A DNA stretch of 37,269 nucleotides. Origin: CALVUP01 sp964422195 (GTDB lineage Bacteria > Bacillota_I > Bacilli_A > RF39 > UBA660). Both the position numbers and the translations under genes were made by a program. Where the stretch lies: assembly GCA_964422195.1 (NCBI GenBank), contig CAYRAF010000005.1, positions 1 through 37,269 of the forward strand. The letters are read 5' to 3'. Below the pieces are notes generated by a model. It ran no database searches. It saw only the letters and a list, made by a program, of their open reading frames with translations, and was not told where the DNA came from. Shown piece by piece: positions 7,700 to 14,932 of the stretch (position 1 is the first letter of the stretch; every line of letters begins with the position of its first letter).

Positions 7700-8299
7700 G
7701 TGAGATTAAATAGAAAAACTATAGAAAAAGATGAAGAATATTTAAGACAAATATCTAGTGAAGTAACTTTTGATACTGATGATTATATAGGATATATCGA
7801 AGCACTGAAAGAATATTGTAAAAATAATGCAGTATATGCTTTAGCTCCTGTACAGATTGGTATTCCTAAAAGAATGATTTATTTTAGAAATACAACTTCT
7901 GATATGACTAAAAATAAGGACTCAAATTATGATGAAAGCATTGTTCTTATTAATCCTATTATATTGACTGCAAAGGGACATACTCGCTTTATTGAAAGAT
8001 GTGCAAGCTGTATGGATTATGTTGGAACGGTTGATAGACCATACTCTGTTGAGGTTGAATACTATGATATTAAAGGTGAAAAAAAACATGAAATCTTTGA
8101 GGGATTTAAAGCAACTGTTTTTTGTCATGAATTCGATCATTTAAATGGAATACTACATATTGATTTGGCAGATGACGTAAGAAAAATGACTTGGGATGAA
8201 ACTAGAATTTATAGAGAACAACATCCTTATCAAGTATTATCTAAGAGTGACGAATACATTATAGAAAAAAACTTAGCACTAATACGCAAACAAGGATAG
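7700..8299 (+). CDS. Divergent peptide deformylase-like protein
   Basis: A 199-aa protein with the three deformylase motifs in order, two of them altered. Motif 1 reads ALAPVQIG (Gln52) in place of GxGLAAxQ. Motif 2 reads ERCAS (Cys101) in place of EGCLS. Motif 3 is intact, HEFDHLNG (His143, Glu144, His147). The metal ligands Cys and two His and the catalytic Glu are kept, so it may be active. The substrate could be something other than N-formyl-Met peptides, and it may not be the cell's main deformylase. Start is GTG 7700 with GGAG upstream, 4 bases after rlmCD. Base composition is visibly less AT-rich than in the surrounding housekeeping genes. First of three accessory genes placed behind rlmCD ends. 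Confidence 0.8.
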   Translation: MRLNRKTIEKDEEYLRQISSEVTFDTDDYIGYIEALKEYCKNNAVYALAPVQIGIPKRMIYFRNTTSDMTKNKDSNYDESIVLINPIILTAKGHTRFIERCASCMDYVGTVDRPYSVEVEYYDIKGEKKHEIFEGFKATVFCHEFDHLNGILHIDLADDVRKMTWDETRIYREQHPYQVLSKSDEYIIEKNLALIRKQG

Positions 8300-8321
8300 A
8301 GCACTTAGCACTGACACTGAT

Positions 8322-8363
8322 ACAACCCATTGCGAAAGTATCACAGGTTTAGAAAGAAGGTAA
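8322..8363 (+). repeat. rlmCD 3'-end repeat, diverged copy 2
   Basis: Reads in frame as TTHCESITGLERR-stop, clearly the end of an RlmCD/RumA-type protein but not identical to the native end. It stops 4 bases before the start of the next accessory gene, and its AGAAAGAAGG supplies that gene's ribosome binding site. The divergence suggests a different donor genome. Confidence 0.75.
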
Positions 8364-8367
8364 TATT

Positions 8368-8898
8368 ATGGTTATAAACTATTCAGATCAAGAAGTATTA
8401 AAAGGACATAAATCGATATTCCTAGCGGGTCCAACTCCAAGAGGTGAGAATACTGAATCATGGAGGACAAGTGCCTGTAAGTACTTAGAAGATAATGGTT
8501 TTAATGGAGTAGTATATGTCCCAGAGTATTCAACATGGAAACCTAAAGCAGATTATGTTGATCAAGCACAGTGGGAAAGAGATGCTTTATCAAATGCTTC
8601 AATAATTGCTTTTTGGATTCCAAGAACATTACCAGATATGCCAGCTTTTACGACAAATGTAGAATTTGGATATTGGATTCATACAGGAAAAGTACTTTAT
8701 GGTAGACCTGATGAAACCAAAAAGATTAAATACCTAGATTGGCTATATAAAACGGATACTAATAATGAACCATTTTCAAGTTTAGAAGAATTATTAAATG
8801 GTTCAATCGAACTTGCTAATCAATTTGGAATTAATAATGAAACTGAAATATTACCATTAGAAAAAAGATTAATTATGACTAGAAAACAGTCAAAATAA
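8368..8898 (+). CDS. Nucleoside 2-deoxyribosyltransferase-like protein
   Basis: A 176-aa protein resembling the Nuc_deoxyrib_tr2 family. SIFLAGPTPR (16-25) is the substrate loop. QAQWERDALSNASIIAFWIP and MPAFTTNVEFG follow, the latter holding the probable catalytic Glu99. The family swaps bases on deoxynucleosides or hydrolyses N-glycosidic bonds of modified nucleotides, and is common in mobile and phage DNA. Single gene between two rlmCD-end repeats, followed by an 11-base-stem hairpin. Richer in G+C than neighbours outside this cluster. True substrate unknown. Confidence 0.82.
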   Translation: MVINYSDQEVLKGHKSIFLAGPTPRGENTESWRTSACKYLEDNGFNGVVYVPEYSTWKPKADYVDQAQWERDALSNASIIAFWIPRTLPDMPAFTTNVEFGYWIHTGKVLYGRPDETKKIKYLDWLYKTDTNNEPFSSLEELLNGSIELANQFGINNETEILPLEKRLIMTRKQSK

Positions 8899-8909
8899 AT
8901 GACAATGCA

Positions 8910-8945
8910 AAAACCAATAGACAAGGTTGGTAAACTATTGGTTTT
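8910..8945. terminator. Hairpin after the deoxyribosyltransferase gene
   Basis: Eleven-base stem AAAACCAATAG / CTATTGGTTTT with a 14-base loop. It has only a short T tract on either side, so terminator function is plausible but not certain. Around it, 8901-8996 carries three similar phrases of the type GCAAAAACCCAC. Confidence 0.45.
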
Positions 8946-9004
8946 AGAAATGCAAAGACCCACTAACATATAAAAAATGACTACGCAAAAACCCACGATC
9001 TAGC

Positions 9005-9040
9005 CATTGCGAGAGTGTCTGTGTATTAGAGAGGAAGTAG
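9005..9040 (+). repeat. rlmCD 3'-end repeat, copy 3
   Basis: Reads in frame as HCESVCVLERK-stop. The first 18 bases are identical to the native rlmCD end, and 31 of 36 bases match overall. It ends 3 bases before the start of the DHH gene and provides its ribosome binding site (GAGAGGAAG). Confidence 0.82.
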
Positions 9041-9043
9041 AGT

Positions 9044-10057
9044 ATGATAAAACAAGAGAAAGTAATAATATTTAGTCATGAAAATGATATTGATGGATTA
9101 GGTAATATCATTTTAGGAAAAATGGCTTTTGGAGAAATTGAATACGTTTTGGCATCAAATGTCAATATACTTGAAGCAAAGTTTAGGGATTGCTTAAAAA
9201 AAGGGTTATTACATAACTATGATAGAATTTTTGTGACAGATCTTGCATTATATAATCCATCTTTAGAAATGGTTAGTAAAGATCCTGAACTTTCAAAAAA
9301 GGTTTTAGTTTTTGATCACCATAGATCAGCAATAAATGAAGGATGCAGGGGATACAGTTTTACGAAAATAGTAGAAATAGACGAAAGTGGAAGAAAAAGA
9401 AGTGGAACTGATTTATTTTATGAATATCTATGTTTGAATGGCTTATTATCTAAAACAAAAGCATTAGATGAATTTGTAGAGTTGACTAGATTAGAAGATA
9501 CGTGGGAATGGAAAAAAACAGGAGAAGAAGGACTTAAAGCGCATGATTTAGCAATACTTTTAAATGGAATAGGGCTAAATAACTATATTAATAGAATTTA
9601 TGCCAAAGTAAAAGCAAATGAAGACTCATTTGAATTTGCGGAAAATGAAAATAAAGTAATTGAAAAGAAGAAAGCTGAGTATTTAGCAACATTACAAAGA
9701 ATATGGAATGATGCAGAATTTTTTGTAGATGAAGAAGATAATAAATTTGCTGGAGTTTTTGCTGATTATGAATATAGAAATGAATTAGGTGAATTTGTTA
9801 GGGAAATTAATTCTAATGACCTTAAATATCTTGTTATTATTGCGCTAGAAAAAGGAGCATTTGGTCAAAAGTCATATAGATCGATTGTGGCTGGTTTTGA
9901 TGTTGGTAAAATTGCAGAAGCGCACGGAGGTAATGGTCATCTTGCAGCAGCATCAGTTAATATTACTAAAGAGCAAAAAGAAAAATGCCTTGTTCTTAGA
10001 AAAACAAATCCAAGAGATAGTATTAGATATCTCGTTGAGAGCAGTTATTCAGAATAA
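9044..10057 (+). CDS. DHH/DHHA1-family phosphoesterase
   Basis: A 337-aa two-domain protein. The DHH domain has SHENDIDGLG (His12, Asp15, Asp17), VTDLAL (Asp66) and VFDHHRS (91-93), the metal ligands of this superfamily. The C-terminal DHHA1 domain ends in GGNGHLAAAS, the glycine-rich substrate loop. Relatives hydrolyse oligoribonucleotides, cyclic dinucleotides or pAp; which applies here cannot be read. There is no transmembrane or PAS region, so it is not GdpP. It follows an rlmCD-end repeat and closes the accessory cluster. Confidence 0.85.
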   Translation: MIKQEKVIIFSHENDIDGLGNIILGKMAFGEIEYVLASNVNILEAKFRDCLKKGLLHNYDRIFVTDLALYNPSLEMVSKDPELSKKVLVFDHHRSAINEGCRGYSFTKIVEIDESGRKRSGTDLFYEYLCLNGLLSKTKALDEFVELTRLEDTWEWKKTGEEGLKAHDLAILLNGIGLNNYINRIYAKVKANEDSFEFAENENKVIEKKKAEYLATLQRIWNDAEFFVDEEDNKFAGVFADYEYRNELGEFVREINSNDLKYLVIIALEKGAFGQKSYRSIVAGFDVGKIAEAHGGNGHLAAASVNITKEQKEKCLVLRKTNPRDSIRYLVESSYSE

Positions 10058-10177
10058 TTACCGTATTATTAGTAAAACTTACAAGAATATAATAATAATA
10101 CAGAATTTCGTTTAGAAAGTATTTATGAAAAAAAATTAACAAAATGTCAAAACATATCATGAAAACAAAAATATTAT

Positions 10178-10224
10178 AAGAACAAATTATAAATGTCTTA
10201 AAATGTCAATATTTGTTCTTTTTA
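10178..10224 (+). terminator. Terminator before the acetyltransferase operon
   Basis: AAGAACAAAT pairs with ATTTGTTCTT (10211-10220) across a long loop and is followed by a T run. The rest of 10058-10284 holds only this and the promoter below. Confidence 0.6.
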
Positions 10225-10226
10225 TA

Positions 10227-10255
10227 TTGAAATAAAATAGTATAAATGTTATATT
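10227..10255 (+). promoter_or_regulatory. Promoter of the 10285-13106 operon
   Basis: TTGAAA, 17-base spacer, TATATT, with TG one base upstream of the -10. It lies right after the terminator and 29 bases before the start codon. Confidence 0.6.
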
Positions 10256-10284
10256 TATTATAGTTATAATAAGGATGTGATATA

Positions 10285-10722
10285 TTGAATGTTAATTTCC
10301 GATTGGCAGAAAAAAAAGATGTAGAAAGTATTATTAACTTATGTAATGAAGTATTTAATGAAAATACATCTTTAGAATATGCACAAAAGAGTTTTGAAGA
10401 AACTAAAAATGATCCTAATCAAATATATGTAGTAGGAGAATTAGATGGCAAAATAGTTGCTCATACAAAAATTACAGTTATTCCCACTATGTATGAAGAT
10501 ATGAATACATATGCTATTTTAAATCATGTTTGTGTAAAAGAAGAATATAGAAGACATAAAATAGGTACTAAACTATTAGATTACTGTATGAAAATTGCAA
10601 AAGAAAAAGGTTGTGTAGCTATAGAACTTTGGTCTAAGAATTTTAGAGTGCCAGCACATTCGTTGTATAAAACATACGGCTTTGAAATTATGGACGCTAA
10701 GTTTTTTACAAAAGATATATAA
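10285..10722 (+). CDS. GNAT-family N-acetyltransferase
   Basis: A 145-aa protein with the GNAT fold. VCVKEEYRRHKIGTKLLDYC is the acetyl-CoA pyrophosphate-binding motif A, in the R/K-x-x-G-x-G/T form. WSKNFRVPAHSLYKTYGF is the usual motif B region before the final strand. It should move an acetyl group from acetyl-CoA to an unknown amine. The start is TTG 10285 with AAGGATGTGAT upstream. First gene of a three-gene unit; 15 bases to the next gene. Confidence 0.87.
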   Translation: MNVNFRLAEKKDVESIINLCNEVFNENTSLEYAQKSFEETKNDPNQIYVVGELDGKIVAHTKITVIPTMYEDMNTYAILNHVCVKEEYRRHKIGTKLLDYCMKIAKEKGCVAIELWSKNFRVPAHSLYKTYGFEIMDAKFFTKDI

Positions 10723-10737
10723 AAAGGAGGTAAGAAT

Positions 10738-11919
10738 ATGAAGATTAATAAAGTATATATAGGAGGATGGTTTCAAAGAACCATGTTACAACTTTCTGAA
10801 ATATATGACTTTTTGAGAAATGGTTCATCACAATTAGATTTAGATAAAAGAAAATTAGAAAATTTAAGGAAAAATCTAATGATAGGTAGAATAGATTATT
10901 ATGTTAGAGGACTTGAGTATATAGAATACATGACATCTGTTGGAATTACTGTTAAGATATTTGAAGATGGATTAATAACACTAAATAATGAAGAAGCTAG
11001 TGAAGATACCTTATTTATGGATATAGAAAAATTAACTGACTATTATGAAAATAATTTATCAAAAGCTATTAATTACTTATTTTCTTTAGGGGCACCAGTA
11101 CCAAAAGAATTAGCAAATATTGAAAATATATATCCGTATTTTGTAATTTTAGATAAAGCAACAAAAAATCAAATAACAGATTTGATGGCTAGAACCGAAA
11201 GACAAAAATATTTTGAAATAAAAAACAAAAAATTTGATGTAATTAGAGGAGATAAATACTATTTTATCAATAATAAAACAGGTGATATTGATAGTATTGA
11301 AAGGTATATTGAAGAACAAATATTTATTAGAGAATTCAAAGGACAATTACATAGATATTTAAATTTGCATAGAATTATTTGGGAAAAAATAGCAGATGTA
11401 AAAGAAAATGCTTATGTTAAAGGTAAAAACATTGTAGAATTTAGTGGAAAGATAGAAGATTATTATAAAACTATCACTTTAATAGAAGGTAGGATAAATC
11501 AAATGTCAACGTATATTACAACTCGTGAAAAAATTGCAAAATCTGATGAAGATTTAACTGAATTTTTAGCTATTCAGGGGTATAGATATGAGACATTGAA
11601 GGATACTCTAACATATATTCAACATTTATGGAATATGACAAAGAATTATGTTAATTCAGCTAAATCATTATTCTCTGATTTAGAATCAAAAGTAACCGAA
11701 AAATCTATTGGCAATTTAACTATTGTTACATCAATGGGTGTAGGGGCTTCATTAATAGGTTTATTTACTAATTCTGCACCTACTTTTACATCATTTGGAG
11801 TATTTTATTTCTTTATTTTAGCAATTATTGGATATTCAGTTAATAAATTAATGAAATTTATATCTAAAAATAGAAAGTATCATATCCAAGATATTGAATA
11901 TGATAAAAATATTAAATAA
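10738..11919 (+). CDS. Unknown helical protein with C-terminal membrane hairpin
   Basis: A 393-aa protein I do not recognise. Residues 1-320 are charged and largely helical. The stretch from about 195 to 320 has the heptad-like spacing of a coiled coil. Two hydrophobic segments at about 325-345 and 350-370 form a C-terminal membrane hairpin with a short basic tail. The layout recalls CorA-type or DUF155-type proteins (soluble body, helical stalk, two C-terminal helices), but there is no GMN loop. AAAGGAGG precedes the ATG. Its stop overlaps the start of the MFS gene by one base, so they are translationally coupled. Confidence 0.65.
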   Translation: MKINKVYIGGWFQRTMLQLSEIYDFLRNGSSQLDLDKRKLENLRKNLMIGRIDYYVRGLEYIEYMTSVGITVKIFEDGLITLNNEEASEDTLFMDIEKLTDYYENNLSKAINYLFSLGAPVPKELANIENIYPYFVILDKATKNQITDLMARTERQKYFEIKNKKFDVIRGDKYYFINNKTGDIDSIERYIEEQIFIREFKGQLHRYLNLHRIIWEKIADVKENAYVKGKNIVEFSGKIEDYYKTITLIEGRINQMSTYITTREKIAKSDEDLTEFLAIQGYRYETLKDTLTYIQHLWNMTKNYVNSAKSLFSDLESKVTEKSIGNLTIVTSMGVGASLIGLFTNSAPTFTSFGVFYFFILAIIGYSVNKLMKFISKNRKYHIQDIEYDKNIK

Positions 11920-13106
11920 TGAAAAATAAATTAAAGTGGGTACTTATTGCCATAGGTTTTTTCTCGTTATCTAGAGGATTATGGTATAATTATCAATCAT
12001 TATGGCTTTTAGATAACGGATTATCAATTACTACTATATCGACTGTTACATCGTTATCAGCATTAGGTTGTGTATCAGCCATGATACTACTATTTGATTT
12101 TATTACTAAAAAAAGATTAAAAAAATTTATATGTATTTTGATAGGTTTAAAAACTTTAACATTGATAACACTATTTTTTATGAATGGATCTAATCTTTTT
12201 GTTCCTATCAAATTATTAATACTTCTAGATATAGTTTTAGATACTGAAATACTAGTTAGTTTTTATCCGTTATTAACATTATTTACAAAAGATGATAAAT
12301 TATATGGAAAAAAAGATTTAATTAAAAGTACATGTTATGATATAGGAATCCTTGTAGGAGCAATATTTTTAGGTAAAAAACTTTTTAATATAACTATTAA
12401 CTTTAATATTTTTATATTACTTTCTATCTTTTTTTGTATTTTATCCTTCTTTTTAATACTTAAAACAGAAGTAAAAGTTAAAAGGATAAAACTAATTGAT
12501 AATAATGAAGTGTTGTATAGTTTATTTAAGTACTTAAAAAAGGATAAAATTTCTAAAAGATATTTTATGTTTGTATTAACAATTAATATATCTTTTAATA
12601 TTGTTGCTGGATTAAAAATGATTTTACTGACTAAAATGCTTGATTTTGGAGCTAGTGCGGCTTCTACTTATTTACTTATTGTCAGTATTATAGCTGATAT
12701 TTTAGGAATAGCAATTCTTCATAAATTTACTTTTAAAAATAATATTTATAATATACTAATAAAATGTGGTGGTAGAGGTATCTTTTTCTTATTAGCATTT
12801 ATCATAGGTAATAAATATGTATATTTATTAGCGCTTACATATACATTATTATTATCTCCTGCTTATGGACATGTCTTAGATGCTCCATACATTAATAGAA
12901 TAGAAAATAATTATCAGTTTGCTTTTTCTAATATGAGAGATATAGTCTCTTATATAGGACAATCAATTGGAATATTTATTTGTGGAATGTTGTTTAATTT
13001 TGATATTAAATATATATTTTTAGTTGCTTTTATAGTAATAATTATAAATATATACTTTGGTATTATAATATATAAATTAAAAACAAAGGAAAAACATATT
13101 TTATAA
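11919..13106 (+). CDS. MFS transporter
   Basis: A 395-aa membrane protein with about eleven to twelve hydrophobic segments. The first helix and loop, SRGLWYNYQSLWLLDNGLS, match the start of many drug/sugar-type MFS carriers in which YQSLW precedes a D-x-G-L-S loop. A basic stretch (ITKKRLKKF) sits in the loop after helices 2-3. Substrate unknown. It ends at a clear terminator and closes the acetyltransferase operon. Confidence 0.75.
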   Translation: MKNKLKWVLIAIGFFSLSRGLWYNYQSLWLLDNGLSITTISTVTSLSALGCVSAMILLFDFITKKRLKKFICILIGLKTLTLITLFFMNGSNLFVPIKLLILLDIVLDTEILVSFYPLLTLFTKDDKLYGKKDLIKSTCYDIGILVGAIFLGKKLFNITINFNIFILLSIFFCILSFFLILKTEVKVKRIKLIDNNEVLYSLFKYLKKDKISKRYFMFVLTINISFNIVAGLKMILLTKMLDFGASAASTYLLIVSIIADILGIAILHKFTFKNNIYNILIKCGGRGIFFLLAFIIGNKYVYLLALTYTLLLSPAYGHVLDAPYINRIENNYQFAFSNMRDIVSYIGQSIGIFICGMLFNFDIKYIFLVAFIVIIINIYFGIIIYKLKTKEKHIL

Positions 13107-13119
13107 TATGTTTTTTTTA
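13091..13119 (+). terminator. Terminator of the MFS operon
   Basis: AAAACATAT / ATATGTTTT stem followed by a T run, overlapping the stop codon. Confidence 0.75.
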
Positions 13120-13150
13120 TTACAAATAACTTACTTTTTTTGTCATATTT

Positions 13151-13159
13151 TGTTATAAT
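13151..13159 (+). promoter_or_regulatory. Extended -10 of the ABC exporter operon
   Basis: TGTTATAAT, 27 bases before the chosen start. The -35 is not convincing. Confidence 0.5.
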
Positions 13160-13186
13160 GTAATAGATAGAATAGTAGGGATGCTT

Positions 13187-14932
13187 ATGAAGGATTATAT
13201 ATTATATATAAAAAAATATTTTAAATATACATGTAGTAGTACTAAAAACTTATTTTATATGGTATTATCTACATCTTTTTCTAAAATATTTGTACTTATT
13301 CTACCAATAATCGCATCTCTTATTATTAAGTATTTATCTTTAGGTAATTTTAGTTTAGTTTATTTTTTAATATTTATATATGCTTTAGTATACATGTTTT
13401 ATATGTTCGCAGAGTGGGTTAATTATGAAGTATATACTCGTAATATGGAAGAGTGTTATATAGATTTACAAAATAAAATATTAAGTAAATTATTAAAAGT
13501 AGATAGTTCTTTTAGTAAGAAAATAACTAAAGCTAAGTTAATAAACTATATTACAGTAGATACTTCTAATGTAGGTGATATGTTAGATAATATATCAGAA
13601 TTTATTACAACTTTTATACAAATAATATTTTTGCTTATAATAATTTGGCTTTATAATTATTATCTTTCTTTAATTATTTTAATTTATATAGTTATTTATT
13701 TAATTATTACTATTAAATCGGATAAATATCAGAATATATACTTTAAAAGAGTAAAAAAAGATGAAGATAAATATAGTCATTTACTATTTCAAACAACAAC
13801 AGGATTATCAGAAGTTAAATCATTTAATATGTTAGATGGTATTAAGAAAAAGCTAAATAATATTCAAAATACTTTTATTAAGCATTATAAGCTTAGGAGA
13901 AAATATATTCAAATAAGAGATAATGATGTTAATTTTGTTACAGTGTTTTTTAAAATTATATTATATATTATATCTTTTGTATTGATTATTAATCATGGTT
14001 ATACAGTTGATTTATTAATACTAGTAGTATCATATTTTGAATATTTAGAGGGATTCTTATATGAATTTTTACAAGCTTCTTCTAGTATGAGGGAAAATTA
14101 TACATCTCTTGATAGAGTCAATAAAATATTAAATTATAGAAATGAAATAGAAGAAATTTATGGTGATTATGATCAAGATAATATAAGAGGAATAGTAGAA
14201 TTTAAGAATGTTAGTTATAATCCTAAAAATAGTAATAAAGGTTTAAAAAATATTAGTTTCAAAGCTCATGATGGAAAAGTATTAACAATAGTTGGACCAT
14301 CAGGATCAGGAAAAACAACGATTTTTAATTTATTACTAAGATTGGCAAAACCTAATAAAGGGAGTATTACAATTGATAATGTAGATATATATAAATACTC
14401 TAAAAAAGTATATTCCAGTAATGTAGCTATTACTAGTGAAAAACCATTTATCTTTAATATGAGTATTAAAAGAAATTTAGATATGGTTGATTCTAATATA
14501 GAAAATCAAATTGAAGCTTGTAAAAAAGTTGGAGTTCATGATTTTATTATGTCATTACCACATGGATATAATACTGTATTAAGGGAAAATGCTACTAATA
14601 TATCTAGTACTCAAAAACAATTAATATCAATTGCTAGAATGTTGCTTTCCAAATCAGAAATTATTCTTCTAGATGATATTACAGTTTCATTAGATTCAGA
14701 AATAATAAATATGTTACCTAAAATTTTAAAAGAATTAAAGGAAGATCATACTATTATCATGATTACTAAAAAGAAAAAATTAATGGAAATTTCAGATAAA
14801 ATAGTAATATTAGATCAAGGAAGAATAGTTGATAGCGGTACACATAAGGAATTGATAAAAAGAAGCAGTTTATATCGGGATTTAAATGCCTATAGATCTC
14901 CTAGTAGAACGGAGGTGTTTGAGAATGATTAA
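13187..14932 (+). CDS. ABC exporter half, degenerate ATPase
   Basis: A 581-aa exporter half-transporter: a six-helix membrane domain (about 1-320) and an ATPase domain. Walker A GPSGSGKTT (about 369) is intact. Other motifs are altered: the Q-loop Gln is Glu (SEKPFIF), the signature LSGGQ is ISSTQ (about 470), the Walker B catalytic Glu is Asp (LLDDIT, about 493), and the H-loop His is Lys (ITKKKK). It should bind ATP but hydrolyse poorly, as in the degenerate half of heterodimeric exporters. ATG 13187 is chosen over 13181 because AGTAGGG then has normal spacing. It overlaps its partner gene by 8 bases. Confidence 0.9.
   Translation: MKDYILYIKKYFKYTCSSTKNLFYMVLSTSFSKIFVLILPIIASLIIKYLSLGNFSLVYFLIFIYALVYMFYMFAEWVNYEVYTRNMEECYIDLQNKILSKLLKVDSSFSKKITKAKLINYITVDTSNVGDMLDNISEFITTFIQIIFLLIIIWLYNYYLSLIILIYIVIYLIITIKSDKYQNIYFKRVKKDEDKYSHLLFQTTTGLSEVKSFNMLDGIKKKLNNIQNTFIKHYKLRRKYIQIRDNDVNFVTVFFKIILYIISFVLIINHGYTVDLLILVVSYFEYLEGFLYEFLQASSSMRENYTSLDRVNKILNYRNEIEEIYGDYDQDNIRGIVEFKNVSYNPKNSNKGLKNISFKAHDGKVLTIVGPSGSGKTTIFNLLLRLAKPNKGSITIDNVDIYKYSKKVYSSNVAITSEKPFIFNMSIKRNLDMVDSNIENQIEACKKVGVHDFIMSLPHGYNTVLRENATNISSTQKQLISIARMLLSKSEIILLDDITVSLDSEIINMLPKILKELKEDHTIIMITKKKKLMEISDKIVILDQGRIVDSGTHKELIKRSSLYRDLNAYRSPSRTEVFEND

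Noticed and set aside
9861..10115. 84-codon frame overlapping the end of the DHH gene
   Set aside because: Out-of-frame shadow of the DHH gene without a ribosome site.
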